Origin: Thamnaconus septentrionalis
Taxonomy: Eukaryota; Chordata; Actinopteri; Tetraodontiformes; Monacanthidae
Direction of reading: 5' to 3'
Assembly (NCBI GenBank): GCA_009823395.1
Contig: CM020509.1
Location: 6,343,001-6,407,000 of the forward strand
DNA length: 64,000 bases
The notes beneath the pieces were generated by a model. It was not told the origin of the DNA. It was given only the letters and a program-made list of their open reading frames with translations, and ran no database searches. Below are positions 1 through 9,990 of the stretch, in pieces; the first letter of the stretch is position 1; each line of letters begins with the position of its first letter. Both the position numbers and the translations under genes were made by a program.

Positions 1-912
1 TACATGTATGCTTGTGCTAGTACCTTCCTGTTCATCAAGGTTAATGGTTTTTGCTGACAACATATGCTGTTTATCAGCAGTTGCACCTCCATGTAGCGAA
101 GAGTGCGAGTGCACACTTCCTGCTCAGTGTTGCCTCTTCAACCTTCAGTGCCCAACCTTCTTCGAAACGCTGCACTAATTCATATCCCCTCATTTAACAT
201 AAGTGTCGAAACCATGTTGGAAATTCCCACTGTCAGTCTTCCCAAAAGGACACCTGGGTTTAGAAATGTCTGAAAATAACTATAATTTTATTTATTTATT
301 TATTTGTTTAAATCATTAAAATCCCCTTTTGTTGAAAGTCTATGAAATTGCAGTTACCATTTGGTTGCTGTTATTTTAAGCTAACTGCCCTCCTGCAAAC
401 TAACCTTGAAAGGCAGAATAAATAAAGTAGAAAATGTGCTGCAAGGCAGCAAAGTTCTCAACTACACCCAATCTGCTCGTTCTGGCTTGGAATAATTCCA
501 AATGCTTCCAGAAAACAAATAAACCGCCGGTGAAATGTTTCTCCAGGGGTTTTTATTTCAGCCATTCAAGTATTATTTACTTGCTAAAAGCAGCAAAAGC
601 ATTTAACCAGTACTTTGACTGGTTGGAGAGGTTGCTTTACCTAGGCTGAACTCTATCTTTTGTTGTCTTGATTCTGACTGGTTGGGGCAGAGTCATGCTT
701 GCCTCCATCACCGTCTGAGTCGTAGAAAAGCACAAGCACGGAGAAGAAAAGGTCACTGTCCAATGACAATTTAGATATCCTTCATTTTGCTGAGGAAGAA
801 ATCTACCAAATGCTCAGTCCATGTTTTTTCTGAAATGGTAACATTGTGTTGGTGTATTTAAACTGTATATATTTAAGATGTGTATGTTTAAATATGTGTA
901 TTTAAAATGAAA
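1..912. other. Non-coding flank, no gene seen
   Basis: AT-rich unique-looking sequence. The only simple structure is a short TTTA tetranucleotide run near 285-304. Open frames here are short, lack any recognisable domain and have no splice or promoter context. It ends where a SINE fragment begins. Confidence 0.6.
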
Positions 913-1044
913 TGGACCTGTGATGAACTGCTGACTTGTCTGGGGTGTCACCCTGATTTCCCCCAGTAACAGCTTGGAGAGGTTCCGGCGGAGCCCCGCC
1001 GCCCTGAGTGCAGGAAGAAGCTGGTATTGAAAATGGATGGATGG
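913..1044 (+). mobile_element. SINE 3' fragment, 5'-truncated and diverged
   Basis: This stretch matches the 3' half of the fuller SINE at 2824-3194. It has the same ordered blocks: a GATGAACTG-type block, GACTTGTC..GGGTGTCACCCTG, a degraded GGCTCCAG-type block and a terminal GGATGGATGGA tail. The tRNA-like head is missing, so this copy is 5'-truncated, as usual for target-primed insertion. Divergence is much higher than in the 2.8 kb copy, which implies an older insertion. I see no clear target-site duplication. The assignment rests on internal comparison within this window. Confidence 0.75.
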
Positions 1045-1479
1045 AAATGACATGTTAAATGTTTTGGAGATGAAGCCAGACTCAGATGGTTTCTAGAGAA
1101 GTGACGGTGTATATCTGTGTAGAAGGAGGATGCTGAGGTTGGAACTGGCAGGCAGGCAGGCGGGATTGAAAGATCCCTGAAGTTAGTCTGTGTGACAGAC
1201 GAAGATGTGGGCAAGAAGGGGTTTTGGATCGAGGCAGGTGATTGGCTCTGGCCACCCCAGAAGGTGAAGCTGTAATATTCAGCCTGCAAGTCGCACTGTC
1301 TGGCGCTTGAATTTCTAATATTAGTCAACAAACCCTAACCCAACACGCTGTCTCTCTCTCTTTTATTTTTTTCCCAAAGGTTTGTTGTCAAAGTGATGCT
1401 GATTGTTTTTGGCGTGCTCGTCAGGCCACTGCGGCGACTCTGCTGAATCACCTCCCCCGCCCCCAAACATCCCCCCTCC
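1045..1479. other. Non-coding, no gene seen
   Basis: Unique-looking sequence with a short GGCAGGCAGGCAGGCGG run near 1148-1163 and a short CT run near 1351-1360. No domain-bearing frame is visible. It leads into a GC- and CpG-rich block at about 1480. Confidence 0.5.
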
Positions 1480-1840
1480 TCTCCACCGTGCGTCTCCTCA
1501 CTGGCCCGCGACGCCGCGCTAAATTATTAATCCGACACTTGCTTTGTGTCACTCTGTGTACATTCATCAGGACCCCCGTCAGTCAGGCCGTGCGCGGCGC
1601 CCGACGTGATGGATGCGACGCTCGGACGTTTTCTCACCGGTTCTGTTTTGCGACGTCCTCGGTTACACCCGCGTAATTTACAGCGGCGCCGTGCACGGCA
1701 GCCGCCGCTCCTGCGGATGCATGCAAATATGAGTTTAATCACCGGGACGTGCCTGCTAGGATGAGTCGCCCACCTGACATCGGAAATGTGCCATATCAAT
1801 CACGCCTGCCGCACTAATGATCATCTGGCGCCGGTGGAGG
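1480..1840. promoter_or_regulatory. Candidate CpG-rich enhancer-like block
   Basis: GC- and CpG-rich sequence with AT-rich factor-binding motifs embedded in it, a mix typical of developmental conserved non-coding elements. Seen directly: TAAATTATTAAT near 1519-1530 (homeodomain-like), ATGCAAAT near 1722-1729 (POU octamer-type) and TAATGATCAT near 1815-1824. It has no simple-sequence repeat and no resemblance to the transposons in the window. Short frames cross it on both strands, as expected in CpG-rich DNA with few stops. Conservation is inferred from composition, not measured. Confidence 0.35.
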
Positions 1841-2128
1841 GGAATTGCGCCCCCCCTCCCCCACTCTCCAACCCCACCCACACCCCCTGGCGTAGTCGTT
1901 TGTGTCGACCCACGACCGCAAACACATTTTGGGCTCCACCGCAGCCCTAATGGCGGCGCTGCTGCTTTGTCCCCCGCCAATCCGTTCTGCTCAGCCTCAG
2001 ATTAATTCTCAGCCCTGCCGCCGCCGCTGAGGTCGGAAAAGCCTGTGACAGCACTGTGGATTGACTTGATGCGAGCTCTTTGTATTGCTCCCCCAACAAA
2101 AAAAAAATAAAAAATTGGGGGGCAGCTT

Positions 2129-2162
<34 letters not shown>

Positions 2163-2270
2163 GAAAATAAAAGTGGAATGGGGGCGTTTTTGTTGAACTG
2201 AAATACCCGTTTAAAATAATCCCACATCATCCATTTTTGTTTGATGTCGCCATTCACAACCGAGAGCTAT
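1841..2270. other. C-rich then A-rich low-complexity stretch
   Basis: Contains a pyrimidine/C-rich run (1848-1890) and an A-rich stretch with a pure A run of about 23 bases near 2140-2162. No tail-type target duplication was identified beside the A run. No gene is seen. Confidence 0.5.
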
Positions 2271-2357
2271 TCTTTTGACTTCCGCTTTAATGGGCCCATA
2301 GAGGCTGCGCAGTAGTGTCACTTCCCATCATACCTCTGTAACTCACATTATCTATTT

Positions 2358-2448
2358 GGCCAATCAGAACCATTCTGGAGATCGTCACTTACAGACACAG
2401 CCAATCAGAACGAGCTGAGACACAGCACGTACGATGGCGTTACGTCAC
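2358..2448 (+). promoter_or_regulatory. Paired CCAAT boxes with CRE-like site
   Basis: Two copies of CCAATCAGAAC lie 41 bp apart (2360-2370 and 2401-2411), followed by TTACGTCAC at 2440-2448, a CREB/ATF-like half-palindrome. CCAAT plus CRE is a common proximal-promoter arrangement in vertebrates. No TATA box, convincing start or coding exon follows, and the next downstream landmark is a SINE at 2824. It may be a promoter of an unannotated non-coding transcript, an enhancer, or chance. Motif presence is certain; function is inference. Confidence 0.3.
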
Positions 2449-2823
2449 ACAGGGAATAAACTTATGTTCTGGTGATTTTCTGGCCTTTATCATTTTTTTT
2501 TTAAACAACTAAAACAACCATTACTGAAAAACCTAAAATGGGAAAAATGCTATTTGGGCCCATGGGCTTTGCGGTCACTCCGGTCAGTTCAGTCCTGATT
2601 ATTTTCTCACAACTTTTGCAAAAATTATCAACAAATTTATTGTTTCATTAATGGCAAAATAATAATATTTTTTACTTTTCGCTGAAGTACATTTCAGAAC
2701 CTGTGCTTTCTTAATGTCACCTGAGTAAAGGAGTTGAATCAGGAATTTTACTTTTGCAGAGTATTTTTTATCCTACTATCCACACTTTTATTGAAGCACA
2801 GAATTTGAATAGAATATTGAATA

Positions 2824-3194
2824 GGCGACACGGTGGCGCAGTGGTTAACGCTCACAGCAAGAAGGTTGTGGGTTCGATTCCGGGGCCCGGGCCTGGGACC
2901 TTTCTGTGTGGAGTTTGCATGTTCTCCCCGTGTCTGCGTGGGTTCTCTCCGGGTTCTCCGGCTTCCTCCCACACTCCAAAAACATGCATGTGAGGTCAAT
3001 TGAAAATTCTAAATTGTCCATAGGTGTGCATGTGAGTGTGAATGGTTGTTTGTTTCTGTGTGGCCCTGCGATGAACTGGCGACTTGTCCAGGGTGTCACC
3101 CTGCCTTCGCCCTAAGACAGCTGGGATAGGCTCCAGCAGACCCCCGTGACCCTGAATTGGAATAAGCGGGTATAGAAGATGGATGAATGGATGG
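2824..3194 (+). mobile_element. tRNA-derived SINE, near full length
   Basis: A non-autonomous retroposon. The head shows a Pol III A box (TGGCGCAGTGG, 2834-2844) and B box (GGTTCGATTCC, 2871-2881), so it is tRNA-derived. The body has the conserved teleost blocks TTTCTGTGTGGAGTTTGC, CTCCGGCTTCCTCCCAC, AAATTGTCC, GCGATGAACTGGCGACTTG and GGGATAGGCTCCAGC. The 3' end is a short GGAT/GAAT tail. A likely target-site duplication flanks it: AGAATTTGAATA occurs at 2800-2811 and again at 3195-3206, with a near-copy GAATATTGAATA directly abutting the head. It depends on a partner LINE for mobility. I do not name the family because I could not search a repeat library. Confidence 0.85.
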
Positions 3195-3206
3195 AGAATT
3201 TGAATA

Positions 3207-6200
3207 CTTTTGCCACCTTTGAATGTGATAAACATCCCATCATATGTAACGGCGCTCTTGGTGTCGGAGGAAACGTCAACCCCTGTCGACAGCCGCTGCA
3301 TCAGGTTTGAACCGGTTGTGGTAATTTGTGCATTAAGCGACGGCTTCTTTAGCCAGATAAACAGCCCTCCTACCTCTTTGCTTTTGGCAAGCCCGCTGTT
3401 GTTATGATTGGAGCCCTGCAGTATACTTAACAAATTAGGACCTAAGTACAGCCACGCATGAGTGCAGCCAGCATCTTTTTCGGTGGAGTCGTGATCAGAA
3501 TAGCAATGCCAGTGTGGGCTTTTCACTGTGTGCGCCTGACTGGGAGCTCGTACTGGAGCTCCAATGACCTCGGCCCAGATTTCGCTGGCACGTTGGTGCG
3601 AAATGCAGAGCAAAAAAAATAAAAAATAAAATCGATGGGAGGCAGTTTGACGTAGATGCTCCTGCCCTCGAGCTGTTTTAGTGCAGAGCGAAGGACAGCT
3701 GCACCCGGGGACGACCTGCTGAACAGCAGTTAGTGGCCTCTCGGCAGGTACTTTGACCTTGCACGTCCCATACATCTCCCCCCTCCGGCAGCATCTCAAC
3801 GTACGGCGGTGACGAGAGCTCAAACAATTAAGTCATTACGTTCTGAATGTTTATGTCCTTCATGTGGCCCCAAGTTCTGCTTCTATTTCATTTAAAATGC
3901 ATGATCAATCTGACCAAGACAAATTTAATAAAGTTTTGGAATGTATTACTCATTAAGTACCTCTGTGTACACTTGCATCTCTATTTGAAAGTGGTGAGCG
4001 GTGTACCTGTGCATGAATGGTTTTCATTTGAATGGAACTGTCTTTATTCATGGTAATGGGAGGACATACAAAGCCAAAATGATTCACAGCAATTCTGAAA
4101 AAAAAAAACAAAACCCACGAACAAACTGTGCAAGTTTGCAGCCTTGACAAGGTCAGAACTCCACACAAGAAAAACGCATCTTTCAATATGTTTACATGCA
4201 TTCTGGCATCGGATGACAAAGATGTTTATACCTTTCGCGTCAGTTGACGCAATTACACTGACATAGATTCCGCAGACGAGCGGCTCTGCAACGACCACCC
4301 CGAGCCAAGCATTGTTCAGGACTTGCACACTGTGTTTTACATATACCTTGGAGCAGTCGGTCATCCTATTGGTCAACACCAAGGGAAATCTGGTAGGAAT
4401 TGTCACTGTAGGCAAGTGAAATACAATAAATTCTAACACCCTCAGCTTTTGGTTGAGGGATTGTAGAGCCACGATTTGTGGAATCTGATCCTTGCATTAG
4501 TCCAAGTGAAAACTAAATCGAGTTGACGTATTAAAGTAAGGGTTGACATTTTATGCACAACAGTCGCTTGAGCCTTCTCAGCTGTATAAATGGCGAAATT
4601 GGGCTAATCTGTTTACCAAATGGAAACAAAGAAATCTTTATTTTCATCACTACTCATTTCAATTCCCTGCATTTCCATGGTAAAAAAAATGTTGCAAGGT
4701 GTGTTATGGGGTGATGTAAACCCAGAAAAAATTGCGTGATCTCAGTGGAAACACTTTACAGTAACATGCAATTTCAAAAATGATAAAACTATTGACCCAC
4801 TATGAAAAAAAAAAACAAAACAACCCAGCCATTTGTTATGTATCTAAAGCCACTTCTTACGACGAGCTTGGCATCAGATCACTTGTGCAGAAAGTCTAAA
4901 CGTGAACCTCTCTCGTTCTTCAGCCTGTAAAAGCCTCAGTGAAACCAATGCGCGTTTAGGAAGCTGGGCCTCGCTGTAGTTACTCTGAATATTATTAGTG
5001 CCAACACGCTGCCTGATTTTCAGGTAATTGAGTAACTCCTGTGTACTTTGCTTCAGGGGTTGAGATAAACATTACAGGAAAGATTAAAAGATAAAGGGTA
5101 AACCATTCTGGAGGCACATGTTCTGGTTAGAATAATCGCTTTGTTATACTTCTCCGCTTCTCTGCAGCAGCTAACATAAAAAAATAGCTTCAGATACTAG
5201 GGTTGGGTTGCGTCGCAGATTTACATTATGTCTTGGGTGAGATCACCAAATATTTGATGACTTCAATTTTCACAAAAATTGCATCGCTAAGTGGTGGTTG
5301 TAACTGCAGAGCTGCAGATTTTTGTTTTTTGTTTTTTTTTAGCCAGAGGATGTTCAGTGTGAGAGTGGGTGTCACGAGTCTCACACTTGATGAACAAGTG
5401 TTGGCAGCCCTGACGTGTGACGAAGCCTCCACGCTGCTAAACAGGCATTTCAGATGTTCTGACATTAGTTACTGGAGTAAAATTATCCTAGCCTCTCGTT
5501 AGAGGAAAGAAAAAAAAACTTGCACTGTTTACACAACATGGTGCTATGCTCTATATTTGAAAAACATATTGTTTTTCTCCCTATTGAAACCTTCACATTA
5601 TATAATTTGCTTACAGGGACTTTTTGACTTGCGCTGGCAAGTTGGAAAGACTTTGAGTAATTCTGAACACACTGCTCTGATGACAACCTGCTGTATGTTC
5701 TACGTTCACTGCTGGATCTAAAGGTGCTTTTACACCTGTATCGTAACACCAGTGTCTCCTGTGATAGCGTTGTCACAACAACAGGAAGAATATAAGTTGT
5801 ACTTCAGCAAAGACGTTGGACATCTCGAAAACCCGCAAAACACTCAGGATATCTGATAACATCACCAGGTGAAGAAAGCAACATTTAAAGGCGCACCACT
5901 ATATTGATACCATTTGTTTCCGCTGATGTTCTGTGAAACGCTTTAGGGTTAGAATGAAATCAAATTACGGCCGCCTCTTCTTGGCGATCTTCACTCGAAT
6001 CACTTGTTCTATGTTGTTCTGCAGGGAGTCGGACTGTGTGTTCCCCATATATCTAAACTAGCCAAATCAAAGATGAAAGGTCCTTTTGTTTCAGAGGAGC
6101 GTCTCCGCTCAATCCAAGTGAGTCGGGATCCTTAAAAATGAAAAGGTTCCAATTTCTGTACTGCACAATGTCAGTACTACAACAAATAAAAACTGCAGCT

Positions 6201-9200
6201 TCACACGTCAACCCTGGAACAGGCGGATAAGTGGATAATTAATGACACTGGTCTTGCTCATGGTTCCAGTTTTGTTCAAAATCAAGCATGAAAGCACTGG
6301 AAATTATTTCCAGAATCATTCCAGCTTGCCAAATTGTGCTGCTACATTGCCCTGAGTGTGTGCAACATTTGATGACTTCTTCACCCTTTTTCCACTTAAA
6401 ACAAGTGTTGCAAACTTGAAACTAGCACTAAGCCACGCCCTACTTTTGACTCAGTTAAAATTCACAAGCTAATTTTAAGCCCTCTCGTTGGAAGGCGCAC
6501 ACTTCCTGGGCACTGTTGTGTGAAGGCTCGGGTCTCGGGTTTGTAAATTGAATGATAGAAAATCTTGCTATGCACCGCACGTTTGATAAAACTCATTGGC
6601 TCCTTCTATGGACAAAGGCTACAAACTCAGCAAGTGTCCACAGTGAAGCTTGTATGAAGACATTCTCTCACTCCTCTGTGTTCTCAGCACTTTAACATTC
6701 TCAGAATAGCTCTCCGGGGGAAGCAGTCAGAAGGTGAGAGGTCACCTTTTTTAATGAGATTAACTCAATTATCATTAGCCGCACTTCAGACACCAGAAAA
6801 CCCCAACAGGTCACATCCTGAAAGGCATCTCTTTCTTCCTAGTCAGAGAGCTGAGCCCGCATGTGTGTGCGTCTGTGTGTGTTCGACCAACAAAAAACAG
6901 AAAAAAAAGTGTCACTTTTCACCTTAAATAGTGCTCCGTTCCGAAGAATTTGGCTCGGATGAGATGCACGCTGTCAATGGCAAGAAGTGTAAGCAGACAC
7001 GTGACGCAAAAAAACACCTGAAGGTACAGAACGCAGTCAAGGAAAGCAGCGCAGGAAAACCGCCGGGAATGTATCGCAGGAGACGGAGGAGATGAAGGAA
7101 CGTGGATCGTTGAACAGGCGTGTAGGTGGGTAAGCCGATCCTCGAAGAAATACATTCTTTCAACAACTGGGTGGTTACAGGGCAGATAAGGCTCTCTCAT
7201 TCGACACAGGTGGAGTAAAAATGAAACATGCAACAGAAAAAAAAGGCAACCTTTTGTCTCCGCTTCTCCTGCTGTGAAAGCAATATGTTCAAACTATATT
7301 GAGGTACCAGAAAAATGACCCCAACCTGTGAGTGAGGCTTTAGCCTGTGGTTGTTATAAAATAAAATAAAGCGAGAGCATAGAGAAGATTTACGAGGCAT
7401 GTTTGAAGTCCTGGAGCTCAAGAGCACACGCTTGAAAACAAACTACAACTGTGTTTCCAACTTGCCTACTTGTGCACTAAATACTTAATGTTGGGAGTGC
7501 TGTGTAGTCTGTTCATGCTGAAAAGCATGAAGAAAATACAGCTTACAATGCATTGACGGCAGGAATTGTAGTGTTATGGCATTGGTGAATTAGCTAACTC
7601 TAATCCACACAACCTACGTTGCTTTGGCCTATGTGAAGCTGTCATCATGACTGTCACTGCTTTCTGTTTGCAAATCACCATTAAACAAAATTCTGCAGGT
7701 GTGGTAGTAGTAGTAGTAGTAGTATTCGCAATCGTAGCAATAGCAGCAATCACAGTAGTAGTCGTTGAAGAAAGAGGAGGCGGCAAAGAGGAGAGGTAGT
7801 GGAAGACATTGCAATATTTAAGAAGTCCAAAGCAGCTGTGCAATACTTGAGACAATTCCACCCATTTCATCCAAAGCATTCTAAATAAAGGTGTTCTATG
7901 TCGAGATTACAAAAGCAAGACGTCAGTCTACTGCTCTGACGTGCACGTCATACAAGCTTGTGCAGTATGCAATTCAAAACAGTTGAAACCATCTTGTGAA
8001 AAGTCCCTGTACGATTTTCTATTGATGAATACGAGAGAACGATGATGTTCCACCGAGCACCAATACTGATGAATAAAGATTGTAAGACTAGTGGACAAAG
8101 AAAACTGGGTACAGACAGGAAGTGGGGACAACAGCGTGAGACGCGCTGAAGAGCTCCATGATGTAAAGGTGCTAACACATCCTTTCTGGTTCAGACACAA
8201 TCGAAGTTGTCACACAAGTCAGTAATTGCACTCGTGCTATGGCTTTGTATGTGATTGATAATAGGCTGGCTTTTGTACGAATGAACAATGAAAAAAAGAG
8301 ACATTTTTCAGACATTTTTCATTTCATCATCATCATCATCAGTGAAGCTCACAGAGGTTGTAGATAATTATCAAACTCACATTGAACATGCATCTGAAGG
8401 TACTGGTCAGAAAACACTGGAATCAGTGGCTGAGGGAAATATGTCATCACAAAAACCAATATTGCCAATACTGCTAACGGGGACATACCGCAGGACACGG
8501 AATGCTTTTTGAATATTGTTGCTGTCGACAGCCTGGGAACCACAGGCCGAGTGCTGACCTCGGTAAACTTTCAAACAACAGTACCACAAACTTTACTTTG
8601 CTGTTGTTAATCGTTAATAGGAAAAAATAAAACAAAGTTTGGGAAATTGTCATTTTCCGCCACTAACACGCTCTGAACAGAACAGAGTGTCTGGTTCCCC
8701 ATTCATTTTCAATGTATCCTCCTGTGGTCCAGCCGCAGCATTGCTGATGCAGCCTCGTGACAAAGTTTGCCGCAGCTTTATTTCTGTATTTACTTATTTA
8801 TTTAGCACTCCACTTCATTTACTTCAGCCTAAAGGTGAGATTGGTTCAACTTCGCTTCGGCTGCCAATCGCGAATCCTAGCGATCGGACACAGATGTGAA
8901 AACCCTGCAAATTGCACAACACGTCGCCACACAGTGGAGCCTTGTTATGATAATGCCATTCCATGCCGCGCCGGTGGGATTTGGTATGAATAAGTGATTA
9001 GAACACCAGCTGTGAGCCACAGCGTTACATAAAGGTAGACGTCCCAGTGCTGTTATAGTCATGGAATACCACTTGTCCATTCAGAAAACTTTGTCGGAAC
9101 CAATTCTTATAAATAAAATACTTATATGCAATATTTTCTGTGCCTCCTAAATTTACCCAGCACATCCACAGTCAAATAGTGGGGAGAATTAATCATCAAC

Positions 9201-9260
9201 TTCTAAAAGATTCTTCATCAATAGTCATGATCACTTCACAGACTCTTACCAAATGATCTG
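3207..9260. other. Long non-coding stretch, no gene supported
   Basis: Six kilobases of mostly unique AT-rich DNA. The longest open frame (minus strand, 2996-3823) runs into the antisense of the SINE and has no recognisable domain. Minor repeats: A runs near 3606-3629 and 4100-4109, a (GTA)7 run at 7702-7724 and a CAT/ATC run at 8324-8341. Nothing resembling an exon with splice sites, a promoter or an RNA gene was found. Confidence 0.5.
7702..7724 (+). repeat. (GTA)n trinucleotide microsatellite
   Basis: About seven GTA units, followed by a degenerate CAGTAGTAG echo near 7751-7764. No reading frame of interest crosses it. Confidence 0.85.
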
Positions 9261-9272
9261 AGATATGTTTTA

Positions 9273-9303
9273 TCATCTAAGGTGTTTTATTCACCTTAGA
9301 TGA
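9273..9303. repeat. Perfect 12-bp inverted repeat, 7-nt loop
   Basis: TCATCTAAGGTG (9273-9284) and its exact reverse complement CACCTTAGATGA (9292-9303) are separated by TTTTATT. The stem is too short for a microRNA precursor. It is not followed by a U-run that would suggest a terminator, and this is eukaryotic DNA. Confidence 0.85.
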
Positions 9304-9575
9304 AGTAAAGGATCCACTGGCGGAAGGAGGGACAATATCTTGTGCAATACGCATCACAAGCGTGCACTGAGCCATTTCATATGCCAAAGTGAACATTGTG
9401 CCTTTAATCCCTGCGTCGCTTTGACATTTGCTATCGACAAATGCAAAGTTGCATCCATTATCTCAAAGTTCAAGCCAATTAAAACATTATGAAGTCGCAG
9501 TTTTCCATCAAACCCTTGTTTTGCATGTCATGCTGCTGCGTCGATGGCGAGTCAGCCGGGTGACTTGGAGCGAGT

Positions 9576-9598
9576 GGGGGCGGGGGTGGGGGTGGGGG
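9576..9598 (+). other. G-quadruplex motif, four G5 runs
   Basis: Four runs of five G separated by single bases (C, T, T). One-base loops with five-tetrad runs make a very stable predicted quadruplex. It lies about 170 bp upstream of an enhancer-like block, and no transcription unit is evident. Confidence 0.85.
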
Positions 9599-9725
9599 TA
9601 AAAACCAGGCACATGACATCTTTCAAGTTTGTTTTTTTTCCTGTGTTTTTCCCTGTGTTTAAGTGTTGATCGGCTATTGATGTAATAACATTAGAGGGTC
9701 AGAGCAGTGAAAGAGTTCCTCTATA

Positions 9726-9750
9726 TGTGTGTGTGTGTGTGTGTGTGTAT
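9726..9750 (+). repeat. (GT)n microsatellite
   Basis: Short (GT)12-type array immediately upstream of the enhancer-like block that begins near 9756. Confidence 0.9.
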
Positions 9751-9755
9751 TCCTG

Positions 9756-9990
9756 ACGGCGGCTGAATTAATTGCAGATTCTTCTGTGGGAAGCGAGCGC
9801 GTCTCATTTTCTTTCGTTTTGTATTACATGCAACAGTCGATGCCAGTTGGGCTCTAATTAGCTTTTTTTCTGTCAAGGGCCTTGGTACATGACAAGCCCC
9901 TCGCAATTACATGCATGTGCTCGCTTGTGGATGGAGGTTCAGCATATTATTTATCATGTGCAGTGTCTTATGGGATTTTCCACGCTTGCA
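9756..9990. promoter_or_regulatory. Candidate homeodomain-rich regulatory block
   Basis: Non-repetitive block with several TAAT-core motifs in unique context: GAATTAATTGCAG near 9765, CTCTAATTAGC near 9852 and ATTATTTATCATG near 9945. It also holds repeated CATGCA-type motifs at 9911-9916 and 9986-9991. It has neither simple repeats nor transposon landmarks. This motif density fits a developmental enhancer. Evolutionary conservation is inferred, not shown. Confidence 0.33.

Noticed and set aside
2834..2881. tRNA gene
   Set aside because: A and B boxes are present, but they head a SINE. No cloverleaf with acceptor stem and anticodon arm is formed.
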